Shown here piece after piece: positions 16,084 through 24,618 of a stretch of DNA of 64,000 nt. The stretch comes from Paenibacillus_E oryzisoli_A (lineage in GTDB: Bacteria; Bacillota; Bacilli; Paenibacillales; NBRC-103111), in NCBI RefSeq assembly GCF_050467285.1, contig NZ_JBCMUN010000001.1:744001-808000 (forward strand). The letters are read 5' to 3'. The translations under genes and the position numbers were made by a program. Position 1 is the stretch's first letter. The number at the start of each line of letters is the position of its first letter. The notes beneath the pieces are model-generated. The model was not told the DNA's origin and searched no databases. It was given only the letters and a program-made list of their open reading frames with translations.

Positions 16084-17262
16084 ATGACAATAACAGGCTC
16101 ACGCAGGCTTAACCAGCTCGGTTCCGCGATTTTCTCGGAAGTGGCGCAGTGGAAGAGCGAGGTTATGAAGCAAGGGGTTGACGTCATAGATTTAGGTATA
16201 GGCAGCCCTGACCTGCCGCCGTCGCAGCGCATCGTGAGCGCCATGGTGGAAGCGGTCCAAAATCCTGCCTACTATGGCTATCCAACTTCGGAAGGAAGTC
16301 CGGCATTTCGCGAAGCGGTTGCCAAATGGTACGCTCACCGGTTTGGCGTTAAGCTGGACCCGGCTTCCGAAATTTTAACATTAATGGGATCACAGGACGG
16401 GCTTGCTCACTTGGCGCTTTCTCTCTGTGATCCGGGCGACATGGCGATCGTGCCGGATCCGGGTTATCCGATATATGCTGCGAGTCTTACGTTGGCGGGA
16501 GTGGAGCCTTACCTGATCCCACTTCGTGCTGACAATGCGTACTTGCCTAAACTTGAAGACATTCCGGCTGAAGTGGCTGCCAGAGCAAGATTCATCCTGC
16601 TCAACTATCCGAGCAATCCGCTTTCCGCCGTTGCAGATCGCGCTTTCTTTGAAAAGCTTGTCGCTTATGCCAAGAAGCACGACCTGCTTGTCGTACATGA
16701 TCTTGCCTATTCCGAAATGGCTTTTGACGGCTATAAGCCGATGAGCATTTTGGAAATAGAAGGCGCTAAGGAGGTTTCCGTCGAATTCCATTCTTTATCC
16801 AAAAGCTTCAACATGGCAGGCTGCCGCATCGCTTTCCTGACGGGGAACAGCGCCGCTGTCGGCGCGCTGAGAACGCTGAAATCGAATATCGACTATGGGG
16901 TATTCGGCGCGATTCAAGCTGCCGGTATCGCAGCTTTGGAAGAGGATATGGAACATGATCATTCCGTTTCGGGCATCTATGAGCGAAGACGCAATCTGTT
17001 TATATCGGCCTTGCAGGCTGCCGGTTGGGTGATTCCCCCGCCAAAGGCGACGATGTTTATTTGGGCGCCGATACCTGCCGGGTGGACGTCTCGACAAATT
17101 TCCCGGGAAATGTTGTATGAGGCCGGGGTTGTCGTGATTCCAGGAGATGCGTTTGGAGCGGAAGGTGAAGGGTATGTTCGGATCGCCCTTGTGCAAGAAG
17201 AAGAGCGATTGCTTGAAGCGGCAAGACGCATTGGGGAATGGCTTCGAGCTACGAAAGAATGA
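16084..17262 (+). CDS. PLP-dependent aminotransferase, LL-diaminopimelate aminotransferase-like
   Basis: A fold-type I aminotransferase of about 392 residues. Motifs are VIDLGIGSPDLPPS, YPTSEGSPAFREAVAKWY, LLNYPSNPLSA, VVHDLAYSEMAFDG and the PLP-lysine segment FHSLSKSFNMAGCRIAF; the last and the overall style fit the DapL branch, which makes LL-diaminopimelate, but many members of the branch have other substrates. ATGs at 16069 and 16084 are both in frame; GGAG at 16071-16074 fits 16084. Its stop is followed by the DGQHR gene pair. Confidence 0.75.
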   Translation: MTITGSRRLNQLGSAIFSEVAQWKSEVMKQGVDVIDLGIGSPDLPPSQRIVSAMVEAVQNPAYYGYPTSEGSPAFREAVAKWYAHRFGVKLDPASEILTLMGSQDGLAHLALSLCDPGDMAIVPDPGYPIYAASLTLAGVEPYLIPLRADNAYLPKLEDIPAEVAARARFILLNYPSNPLSAVADRAFFEKLVAYAKKHDLLVVHDLAYSEMAFDGYKPMSILEIEGAKEVSVEFHSLSKSFNMAGCRIAFLTGNSAAVGALRTLKSNIDYGVFGAIQAAGIAALEEDMEHDHSVSGIYERRRNLFISALQAAGWVIPPPKATMFIWAPIPAGWTSRQISREMLYEAGVVVIPGDAFGAEGEGYVRIALVQEEERLLEAARRIGEWLRATKE

Positions 17263-17354
17263 AATATAGCGAGTTTGGTAAAAATAGGAGAATGAGAGAA
17301 ACCAATTTAGAGGTAGTTCAAAAAATTATTTCACATATTGAAAGGGGTACGCCT

Positions 17355-18509
17355 ATGGATGCGATTTCTTCCCTATCCGAGCTGCTCGCCGATCAGAAAC
17401 CTTCCTCGTACGTAGAAATTCCGGGGAATTTGGGACAGACGTTCGGGCAAGCGACGATTGCGGCAACATTGCCGATTAGCAAATTATTCTCGATTTATGA
17501 GGTAGATTTGGAAGTGCAGCGCGCGATCATTCCGCGCAACTTATCCAAACTCATCGATTACATTAACTTATACCTGGAAGAGCGTCAGCCGATTTATTTT
17601 CCAGGCATCATTTTCTCTGCGCGTGGCGCAGGCTACTACGATGAAGACCAGCAAGCGCTGCGTTTGCAGCCGATTGAAAAGCTCTATGTCGTAGACGGAC
17701 AGCATCGTTTGGCCGCTTTCCAACGTATTATGGAAACGCTGCAAAGCCAAATGGCGCGCGCCAAGGACCGCAGGGAATATGACAAAATGGAAGAGATTAC
17801 GGAGAAGCTCCGCCGTCTCTATGCGTTCCCGATTTCCACGATGACGTATCTGGACATCAACGCGCGTCAGGAGCGCCAATTGTTCTCCGACATTAACAAG
17901 CTGCCTCGCAAGCTTGGTGGCAACTTGGCGGTGCTGCGCGACCAACGCAGATTTTATCATGTGGCGGCGACAGAACTGGCGGCGAAGGCGCCTGCGATGC
18001 AGAAGCTGACGGTCGACATGTTCTCGGAACGCGGCAAATCGCCGGAGTACTTGTTCTCGTACCACCTGCTGATCGAAATTCTGGTGGCCTTGTTCGAAGG
18101 CCGGATGAAATCGGCGGCGCGCAACAACAACTACACCTATGAGGAGAAGGATTTGCAGGAACTGGTGACGCTGGCCGGGCAATATTTCAACGGCTTGCTG
18201 AACTACCTGCCTGCTCCGTCCAAAGGTGAAATCGTCTGGTCGGAAAATATCCAGATCGCACTGGCGCTCTTCATGCACGGAGAAGCGACGCTGACCGGCA
18301 GCTTCAATCGCTATGCGATGGAGCATATTTTGAAAATTTTACCGCATGTCAATTGGAATGCGATTTACGCCGGTGAAGAGAAAGACCGTTTGCCTCGCCG
18401 GACGCGGATCGTGAAAGCTTTTAACCATATCAAATCCTTCTATCAGGATCAGAACGCGTTCCTGATCGGGGACAGCGACAGCTATAAAGAGAAGGAGGAC
18501 GTAGGCTAA
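17355..18509 (+). CDS. DGQHR-domain protein (DndB-like), first of a pair
   Basis: A 384-residue protein with the family-defining DGQHR motif at residues 114-118 (in LYVVDGQHRLAAFQR) and the FSDIN motif at 177-181, as in the DndB/DGQHR family. DndB itself is a regulator of DNA phosphorothioation. None of the dndA, C, D or E genes is nearby, so that function is not implied. The frame opens back to 17238, overlapping the aminotransferase; ATG 17292 is too close to its AGGAG, whereas 17355 has AAAGGGG at good distance. Translation-coupled to the next gene by a one-base overlap. Sequence between the two motifs is Lys/Arg-rich and probably helical. Confidence 0.75.
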   Translation: MDAISSLSELLADQKPSSYVEIPGNLGQTFGQATIAATLPISKLFSIYEVDLEVQRAIIPRNLSKLIDYINLYLEERQPIYFPGIIFSARGAGYYDEDQQALRLQPIEKLYVVDGQHRLAAFQRIMETLQSQMARAKDRREYDKMEEITEKLRRLYAFPISTMTYLDINARQERQLFSDINKLPRKLGGNLAVLRDQRRFYHVAATELAAKAPAMQKLTVDMFSERGKSPEYLFSYHLLIEILVALFEGRMKSAARNNNYTYEEKDLQELVTLAGQYFNGLLNYLPAPSKGEIVWSENIQIALALFMHGEATLTGSFNRYAMEHILKILPHVNWNAIYAGEEKDRLPRRTRIVKAFNHIKSFYQDQNAFLIGDSDSYKEKEDVG

Positions 18510-19684
18510 TGGAAGGATTGCGCCTGAAAATGACGATTTATCCTTTTTGCGAAAAGTTCGGTCTTGCGACCGTCGCTTTGCGCGTTCAGGATTTGCTTAA
18601 CTATACGATGATCGATCCGATGGTGCAGCGGAAGCTGAGCAATATGCAGCGTCGTAAAATCTCCACATACCTGCAGGAGCGCGAGCTTGATCACGTCTTC
18701 TTCGGTCCGGTTACGCTGTCGCTGCGCGAAGTGAACCAACTGTCCAAAGGCGCGAATGAGTTTCTGCTCAGACACGGCTCGAAGCTTTCCATTTTGGATG
18801 GACAGCACCGGATCTTGGCGCTTGGCTATGTGAACGACCAGATGCAAAAAGAAGTGCGCCGTTACGAGAAGAAGCTGGCGATGCTCAAAATCAAACAGCG
18901 CAAAATGCCGGACGATGCGGACGTGAAGCAGGAAGTGGAAGAAACTGAGGGCACGATCAATCAGCTCGAAGGCCGCCGTCTTGACTTGATGGAAACGCAG
19001 CTGGCGGTGCAAATCTATATCGGTCTCACCGAGGACGAAGAGCAGCAGCTGTTCGGCGACATCAACTCGAAGGTGCAGCTCGTGAGCAAAGAGCTCGGCC
19101 ACTCTTTCGACTCGATCGATCCGCTTAACCTTGTCATTCAGCAAGTCGTTGATCATAACGTCTATCTGAAAGCGGCCGGTGTTGAGCGCAGAAGTAATTT
19201 GACTTCGTTCAACAAAAACTTTACATGCTTCAGCTGGCTGTATGCGACGGCGACGATGCTCTTCTCGGGCAGAATGCAACCGTCTTACGAGCTGCAGCGC
19301 AAAATTCGTCACGATCCATCGACATATGTGGAGATTTTGCACCAGTTCTTCAATACGATCCTGCCGATGATGCCGGAACAGCCGGGCCTTGCGCAGTATA
19401 CGTCGGCGAACCGTGTGATTCAGGAAAGCATCGCGCTCTATGCAAGCCGCTTCCTGTTCCCGGACGGCGAGTACAACGAGGAGTGGACGAAGTGCCTCCA
19501 AATGCTAGACGGCTTCGACTGGTCGCATGACAACGAGGAACTGATCTACATTTTCGGCGCGCTCGATAACGGCAAGATTAACCTGATTCATGAGAAGTCG
19601 CTCAAAAAGCATGTCAAGCTCGTCCAGTTCTTCCTGGAAGGCACGGATGCGGCGGAGAGCGGCGAGGAAGTCAGCACCGCTTAA
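18509..19684 (+). CDS. DGQHR-domain protein (DndB-like), second of a pair
   Basis: A 391-residue relative of the preceding protein: DGQHR at residues 97-101 (LSILDGQHRILALGYV) and FGDIN at 182-186. Between them is a charged, probably coiled-coil stretch (residues about 105-160, many Lys, Glu, Arg and Met). The two proteins are diverged, share the spacing of both motifs roughly, and are encoded with a one-base overlap; the AAGGAGG ribosome binding site lies at 18492-18498 inside the first gene. The layout suggests a two-subunit complex. Ending in a 13-bp hairpin, the pair seems to close the operon. Function unknown. Confidence 0.75.
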   Translation: MEGLRLKMTIYPFCEKFGLATVALRVQDLLNYTMIDPMVQRKLSNMQRRKISTYLQERELDHVFFGPVTLSLREVNQLSKGANEFLLRHGSKLSILDGQHRILALGYVNDQMQKEVRRYEKKLAMLKIKQRKMPDDADVKQEVEETEGTINQLEGRRLDLMETQLAVQIYIGLTEDEEQQLFGDINSKVQLVSKELGHSFDSIDPLNLVIQQVVDHNVYLKAAGVERRSNLTSFNKNFTCFSWLYATATMLFSGRMQPSYELQRKIRHDPSTYVEILHQFFNTILPMMPEQPGLAQYTSANRVIQESIALYASRFLFPDGEYNEEWTKCLQMLDGFDWSHDNEELIYIFGALDNGKINLIHEKSLKKHVKLVQFFLEGTDAAESGEEVSTA

Positions 19685-19693
19685 ATGTTAGGA

Positions 19694-19740
19694 CAAAGAA
19701 CCTTCAGCAACTGCTCAGGCAGGGGCTTGAAGGTTCTTTG
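19694..19740 (+). terminator. Hairpin after the DGQHR pair, likely terminator
   Basis: CAAAGAACCTTCA (19694-19706) is perfectly complementary to TGAAGGTTCTTTG (19728-19740). The T-run is weak (TTCTTTG within the stem end), so termination efficiency is uncertain. Confidence 0.65.
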
Positions 19741-19742
19741 TA

Positions 19743-19827
19743 CATGTCAGAAAGTATTTCCTCGAAGCAGCTCCATGTCATCAGTAAACGCTACCGTCCT
19801 CGGAAGGACGGCGGAGCCGTTTATCTT
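19743..19827 (-). repeat. Intergenic palindromic repeat, copy B (-)
   Basis: Reverse-orientation copy of the element at 1335. It retains the CCGTCC/GGACGG stem, here with TCCTCGGAAGGA in the loop region, the arm AGTAAACG, and the conserved CCTCGAAG. It sits directly after the terminator of the DGQHR pair. Confidence 0.85.
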
Positions 19828-19939
19828 TGGTTTCTAGCACGGAATCTCAAAATATACGCTTTCTACTATTCATTCGTCTATATCAAAACTAGCGAGCTAG
19901 AATAGAATATTCTATAAATATCGAAGGGAGGAATTATAG

Positions 19940-20128
19940 ATGAATTGCTCCGTTTATGCGACTCTGGCTCGTATTGGACTTGGTACAGTGATCACGGTTC
20001 ATGCAGGCACAACTCCTAACCACACGGGTAGATTTATGGGCATTGAAAATGGTAACGTTGTTATGGCTAGCGGAAACACAATCTTCTTTATCAACATTGA
20101 AAAAATTGCTGTCATCCACATTCCTTAA
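19940..20128 (+). CDS. Small protein, beta-rich, unknown function
   Basis: A 62-residue open frame with a good ribosome binding site (GGGAGGAATT, 19926-19935) and its own terminator. The sequence alternates hydrophobic and polar residues (GTVITVHAG, GRFMGIENGNVVMASGNTIFFINIEKIAVIHI), a pattern typical of small SH3-like barrels such as DUF2642-type spore proteins; that resemblance is by eye only. It has no Cys-rich or signal-peptide features apart from one Cys at residue 3. Stand-alone gene. Confidence 0.6.
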   Translation: MNCSVYATLARIGLGTVITVHAGTTPNHTGRFMGIENGNVVMASGNTIFFINIEKIAVIHIP

Positions 20129-20142
20129 TCATACTAACGGTC

Positions 20143-20183
20143 AAAGAAGGCAATGAGCGGGTGCGCTCTTGCCTTCTTTTTTT
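20143..20183 (+). terminator. Rho-independent terminator
   Basis: AAAGAAGGCA pairs with TGCCTTCTTT, with an inner AGCG/CGCT, and a run of seven T residues follows. Serves the small gene ending at 20128. Confidence 0.88.
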
Positions 20184-20273
20184 GCCGCCGGGGAGCGGGC
20201 AGGTTTCATTCCCATTTCCTTTGTCCATACTGCTAGTAGTTGAACGAATTGACTGGCGGGGGGCAGACGAGGC

Positions 20274-20501
20274 ATGTTGGCCATTCATCAGCGCATGGCT
20301 GAATTGTGGACGTTGCGCAGAGGGCGCGAGCTGACGCAAGCGGAGCACGACGAATTGATGCTCTGCATGGAAGCGAACGCGACTTATGTGTGGAATCGAT
20401 TGAAGCTGGAAAATTTATCTTTGTGCGCCTCCATGACGGCGGATTATGAGTGGCTGCACGATATCTGCGAGCGGATGGAGAAGCTCGGTCCCAAGCACTG
20501 A
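20274..20501 (+). CDS. Small helical protein, unknown function
   Basis: A 75-residue, mostly helical protein (LTQAEHDELMLCMEANATYVW then LKLENLSLCASMTADYEWLH) with two Cys, many Trp and Met. It begins at an ATG after a G-rich stretch (GGGGGGCAGACGAGGC) and ends inside its own terminator stem, which supports a real gene. I do not recognise a named family with certainty. Confidence 0.55.
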   Translation: MLAIHQRMAELWTLRRGRELTQAEHDELMLCMEANATYVWNRLKLENLSLCASMTADYEWLHDICERMEKLGPKH

Positions 20502-20522
20502 CCTGAAGGTCGGTGCTTTTTT
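20494..20522 (+). terminator. Rho-independent terminator overlapping a stop codon
   Basis: AGCACTGACC (20494-20503) pairs with GGTCGGTGCT (20508-20517) with one G-T pair and a TGAA loop, then a T-run. The TGA stop of the 75-residue gene is within the stem. Confidence 0.88.
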
Positions 20523-20591
20523 CTTTACTTTTCTGGAAGAGTGTGGACGAGTATAATAGAGAGGAGTTATATGAAGCTAAGGAGTTGTCAC

Positions 20592-23500
20592 ATGGCAAGC
20601 TTGTATAAGCAACAGGAACAACAGGGCTCTGCGCCTTCCGGTATCATGCTGTTCGGCGTAATGCTGGCGGCGGCGCTCTTGCTTCGTTTGTTCGTGGCTC
20701 CGATCTGGATCGGCTATGATACCGACGTCCGGACTTTTCTGGCGTGGGCTGATCGCGCTTACACCGTAGGCTTAAACGGACTGTATACGAATGCAAAAGA
20801 TTATTTTCTCGATTACCCTCCGGGGTATATGTATGTGCTTTATATCGTCGGCATGCTCCATCATAAGCTTTCCATTCCTTGGGAAAGTGCAGGCTCGCTG
20901 CTCATACTGAAGCTGCCTGCCATGCTGGCGGACATTGCAACTGCGGTGGTATTGGTTCGCGTAGCGCTCAGCAAACAGGGCGGTCTGCGGACATGGACGC
21001 AGGCGCTGGGACTCGCGGCGCTGTATCTGTTTAACCCAGCCATTTGGTCGAATTCGGCGGTCTGGGGGCAGGTGGATTCGTTTTTCATGCTGTTTATTTC
21101 GGCAACCTTGCTGTTTCAACAGCGGGGCAAGCTGCAGCAAGCGTCCTTCTTTATCGCGTTGGCGCTGCTCCTCAAGCCCCAAGCGCTGCTCTTTGGCGTA
21201 TTTCTGCTCATCGACGTCGCCCGCAAGCGCAATTGGATGACGTGGCTGCTGTGCGTGCTGACAGGGCTTGCGACGATGGCTGTCGTCTCGCTTCCTTTTG
21301 CCATTGGAAGAGGCTATGGCTGGTTAGTTGGCCTGTACTCCGGAACGCTGGCATCCTATCCGTACGGCTCACTGAATGCGTTTAACGTGCTGGCGCTGCT
21401 TGGTGGCAATTTTATCGATTTGAATCAAACGTTTCTACATATTCCTTATCAGTGGATCGGTCTTGTGTTGATGGTTCTCGCCATTATTTATATTTGCCTG
21501 ATTTACTTGCTGGGGCATCAGCGGCGCGGCGCCGTGCTGTACCTGTCGTTCCTGTTTATTACGGCGGTCTTCATGTGCATGACGAAAATGCATGAGCGCT
21601 ACCTGCATTACGGTCTTGTACTGGCCTTGCTGAGCTTTATTTATATCCGGGACAGGCGGATTCTATGGTTGTTCATCGGCTTCAGCGCGACGCATTTTAT
21701 CAATATTGCGGATGTGCTGCTGCGAAGCTTCCATCAAGACTATCACATACCGAGGTATGACCCGCTTATGCTCACTGTGTCGGCGGCAAATGTGGTACTG
21801 TTTATTTATGCATGTCAGTTGGGATGGAGGCTTTTTGTGAAATCAGATCAAGATCGGCAGGAGGAGCAGTATGCGACCGCATCGGCGGAGCAGGCGGCTT
21901 CGTTAGAGGATATTTCGCAGGAGGGGCAGCACGCATCGAACGAAACGGAGTCAGGTCCTGTTTCTTTCCGGGAAACGAAGCTGTGGAAGTCTATTTTTCA
22001 AGGTGAGGAGGGGAGTATAGACAGCGGTGAGCACGGTCGCGGACGGTGGTTCACTCGCAAAGATTGGCTTTATCTTGGCGCACTGGTCGTTGTCTACACG
22101 ATCATCGCGCTGTTCCACCTTGGCGGGCATACGGATCCCAAAACGTTCTGGAAGCCGGCAATGAGCGGAGAGGCCGCGGTTGTGGACCTGGGCAGCTCGC
22201 ATCAGATTACGCGTATCAATAGTTTTGCAGGTGTGGGGGAAGGAGCGTACTCCTACTGGTTCTCACAGGACGGTGAGAATTGGCAAGATCAGATCGCCGT
22301 AAAGTCCGACCATACGCAAGTGCTCACGTGGCACGCGGAGGAGCCGAAGAAAGAGGCACGCTATATCAAAGTGGTGTTCGACACGCAGGAATCGGCGGCG
22401 CTGCATCTGCATGAGATCGGCATTTTCGGGGAGGGGCAGACGACACCGCTGCACATTCAGCAGGTCAAAGACTTGAATGTCAACCCGGCTGACGAAGGAG
22501 CGCCCGCGAGTCTGTTCGACGAGCCGCAGGATGTGCCTTATAGCCCGACCTATATGAACGGCACGTATTTCGATGAAATTTATCATGCGCGAACAGCCTG
22601 GGAGCATTTGCATAAAATCGAGCCCTATGAGAGCACGCATCCGCCTCTAGGCAAAATTCTAATCTCCATCGGCATCTATCTCTTCGGGCTCAACCCGTTC
22701 GGCTGGCGCATTGTCGGCACGCTGTTCGGCGTCGGCATGATCCCGATTATGTATGTGTTCGCCAAACGGCTGTTTGGCCGACCGGAATACGCACTCATTG
22801 CCGCTTTTTTATTTACGTTCGATTTCATGCATTTCGCTCAGACGCGGATTGCAACGATCGATGTGTACGGCGTTTTCTTCATCATGCTCATGTTTTTCTT
22901 CATGTATCGCTACACGACGCGAAGTTTCTATCGTCACCGGCTATGGGCGACGTTGATTCCGCTAGGGCTGTCCGGGCTGTTCTTCGGTATCGGCGCGGCT
23001 TCCAAGTGGATAGTCATCTATGGCGGCGCGGGGCTGGCCGTATTGCTTGCGATTTCGTTATGGGAGCGATACATGGAGTATCGGTTTGCGAAAAAGCTGC
23101 TGAGGCGAGCGGATAGCGAAGAAGCGCTAGCTTACGAGACGCCCGAAGCGGAAGCAATGGTGCTGGAGGAACGTCTTACTCCGGAAGAAAGCATGCAGTT
23201 GCAGCATGTGAAGCGGCGTTTTGTGCCTGGGACCATTTGGACCTTGCTCTGGTGCGTGCTGACCTTTGTGCTGATCCCTGTGACCATCTACACCTTGTCG
23301 TACATCCCGTTCATGATGGTGCCGGGCCCCGGCCATGGACTGAAGGATGTCGTGACGTACCAGGTACATATGTATAAGTATCATAAGGATCTCGTCGCTA
23401 CGCATCCGTTCTCCTCACCTTGGTGGGAGTGGCCGATGATGCTGCGGCCGATCTGGTATTATCAGGCGAAATTCATGCCTGCGGGCACGCTGTCGAGCAT

Positions 23501-23885
23501 CGTGTCGTTCGGTAATCCGCTCGTGTGGTGGCCTGGTTTTATCGCTGTTCTGTTCTCGCTGTATATGGTGTTCATCAATAACGATAAGCGGCTGCGCCTG
23601 CTGTTGATCGCCTACGGCTCGCAATACTTGCCGTGGATCCTGGTGCCGAGACTCACGTTTATTTATCACTATTTTGCGATGGTTCCTTTCCTGGTCCTCA
23701 TCCTTACGCTCTACATCAAGCAGTTTCTGGAGCAAGGTCCGCCGAAGCGGCGGCAATGGGTGCTCGTTTATCTGGGCGGCGTGCTGCTGCTGTTCTTCCT
23801 GTTCTATCCGATTCTGTCCGGCATGATCATTCCGGCGAAATATTCGTTCTTCCTGCGCTGGCTGCCGGGTTGGAATTTCTTCTAA
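20592..23885 (+). CDS. Membrane glycosyltransferase fusion (GT-C domain, discoidin-like domain, PMT-type mannosyltransferase)
   Basis: A 1097-residue protein in three parts. Residues about 15-430 form a polytopic GT-C glycosyltransferase-like module (FLDYPPGYMYVL, NPAIWSNSAVWGQVDSFF). Residues about 529-613 look like an F5/8 (discoidin) carbohydrate-binding domain (VVDLGSSHQITRINSF, YSYWFSQDGENW, ARYIKVVF). Residues about 655-1097 form a PMT-type protein mannosyltransferase with the acidic pair Asp661-Glu662 (FDEIYHARTAW) and THPPLGK. It likely transfers lipid-linked sugar to secreted proteins. ATG 20571 and 20592 are in frame; a TATAAT at 20552-20557 would put the transcript start too close to 20571, and AAGGAG at 20579-20584 suits 20592. 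Confidence 0.8.
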   Translation: MASLYKQQEQQGSAPSGIMLFGVMLAAALLLRLFVAPIWIGYDTDVRTFLAWADRAYTVGLNGLYTNAKDYFLDYPPGYMYVLYIVGMLHHKLSIPWESAGSLLILKLPAMLADIATAVVLVRVALSKQGGLRTWTQALGLAALYLFNPAIWSNSAVWGQVDSFFMLFISATLLFQQRGKLQQASFFIALALLLKPQALLFGVFLLIDVARKRNWMTWLLCVLTGLATMAVVSLPFAIGRGYGWLVGLYSGTLASYPYGSLNAFNVLALLGGNFIDLNQTFLHIPYQWIGLVLMVLAIIYICLIYLLGHQRRGAVLYLSFLFITAVFMCMTKMHERYLHYGLVLALLSFIYIRDRRILWLFIGFSATHFINIADVLLRSFHQDYHIPRYDPLMLTVSAANVVLFIYACQLGWRLFVKSDQDRQEEQYATASAEQAASLEDISQEGQHASNETESGPVSFRETKLWKSIFQGEEGSIDSGEHGRGRWFTRKDWLYLGALVVVYTIIALFHLGGHTDPKTFWKPAMSGEAAVVDLGSSHQITRINSFAGVGEGAYSYWFSQDGENWQDQIAVKSDHTQVLTWHAEEPKKEARYIKVVFDTQESAALHLHEIGIFGEGQTTPLHIQQVKDLNVNPADEGAPASLFDEPQDVPYSPTYMNGTYFDEIYHARTAWEHLHKIEPYESTHPPLGKILISIGIYLFGLNPFGWRIVGTLFGVGMIPIMYVFAKRLFGRPEYALIAAFLFTFDFMHFAQTRIATIDVYGVFFIMLMFFFMYRYTTRSFYRHRLWATLIPLGLSGLFFGIGAASKWIVIYGGAGLAVLLAISLWERYMEYRFAKKLLRRADSEEALAYETPEAEAMVLEERLTPEESMQLQHVKRRFVPGTIWTLLWCVLTFVLIPVTIYTLSYIPFMMVPGPGHGLKDVVTYQVHMYKYHKDLVATHPFSSPWWEWPMMLRPIWYYQAKFMPAGTLSSIVSFGNPLVWWPGFIAVLFSLYMVFINNDKRLRLLLIAYGSQYLPWILVPRLTFIYHYFAMVPFLVLILTLYIKQFLEQGPPKRRQWVLVYLGGVLLLFFLFYPILSGMIIPAKYSFFLRWLPGWNFF

Positions 23886-23910
23886 ATATGAAAATGGAGC
23901 GTGAACGTTC

Positions 23911-24456
23911 ATGGCTAAAATCGTCATTATTTCCGGCAGTCCGACCCCGACTTCAAGAATTCACGGTGTGATTGAGATTGCTCGCAGCGCCTTCGTACAG
24001 GCTGGACTGGAAGTCGATTGGATTAAAGTGCGAGACATTCCTGCTGAAGATCTCATGTACGCGAACTTTGGCAGCGAAGCGATCGTGAACGCGAACAGCA
24101 TCGTGGCAAGCGCAGATGCGGTGCTAGTGGCAACGCCTGTGTATAAAGCGTCTTACACCGGCGTACTCAAAGCGTTCCTGGACCTGCTCCCGCAAAAAGG
24201 GCTCGAACGCAAAGTCGTACTCCCGATCGCGGTCGGCGGCACGCAGTCACATCTGCTGGCGATTGATTATGCACTAAAGCCGGTGCTGTCCGCGCTTGGT
24301 GCGCAAAATATTTTACAAGGCGTCTTCGTGCTCGATAAGCAGGTCACGTGGGGCGAAGGCGGGCAAGCGATTCTCGATGAGGAAATTACGGAGCGGTTGG
24401 ATAAGGCTGTGCAGGATTTTATTCAGGAAGTGAAGTGGCATACGAGCCGCTCGTAG
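23911..24456 (+). CDS. NADPH-dependent FMN reductase (SsuE-like)
   Basis: A 181-residue flavodoxin-like reductase. The N-terminal KIVIISGSPTPTSRI is the phosphate-binding loop of the family, and ATPVYKASYTGVLKAFLDLLPQKGLERKVVLPIAVGGTQSH matches the SsuE/MsuE type, which supplies reduced FMN to monooxygenases such as alkanesulfonate monooxygenase. No sulfonate genes are next to it, so its partner is unknown. It has its own terminator and a weak ribosome binding site GGAG at long spacing. Confidence 0.82.
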   Translation: MAKIVIISGSPTPTSRIHGVIEIARSAFVQAGLEVDWIKVRDIPAEDLMYANFGSEAIVNANSIVASADAVLVATPVYKASYTGVLKAFLDLLPQKGLERKVVLPIAVGGTQSHLLAIDYALKPVLSALGAQNILQGVFVLDKQVTWGEGGQAILDEEITERLDKAVQDFIQEVKWHTSRS

Positions 24457-24465
24457 TTGACTAAG

Positions 24466-24508
24466 ACCGCTTCCAGCACATCGTGCTGGAAGCGGTTTTC
24501 TTTTTTTG
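24466..24508 (+). terminator. Rho-independent terminator
   Basis: ACCGCTTCCAGCAC (24466-24479) pairs perfectly with GTGCTGGAAGCGGT (24483-24496), followed by TTTTCTTTTTTT. Strong terminator after the FMN reductase. Confidence 0.95.
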
Positions 24509-24557
24509 CCAGGCGTGAGGTTGGCGGGATTTGTTAATGCCGGGTTGGAAGCGGCGT

Positions 24558-24565
24558 GATATACT
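24558..24565 (+). promoter_or_regulatory. Possible extended -10 promoter for the exonuclease gene
   Basis: TGATATACT is an extended -10 (TG, one base, TATACT). No convincing -35 is present at the right distance. It lies 54 bases before the TTG start. Confidence 0.4.
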
Positions 24566-24618
24566 AGGATCAGTATGTTTGCGTTGAAATAAGTTGTTGA
24601 ACGAAGGGAGCAATTCGT

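Noticed and set aside
18506..19501. 331-codon minus-strand open frame opposite the second DGQHR gene
   Set aside because: Shadow frame; the plus-strand gene has motifs, coupling and ribosome binding site.
17355..19684. A DNA phosphorothioation (Dnd) system
   Set aside because: Only DGQHR proteins are present; no cysteine desulfurase, DndC-like, DndD-like or DndE-like gene is in the window.
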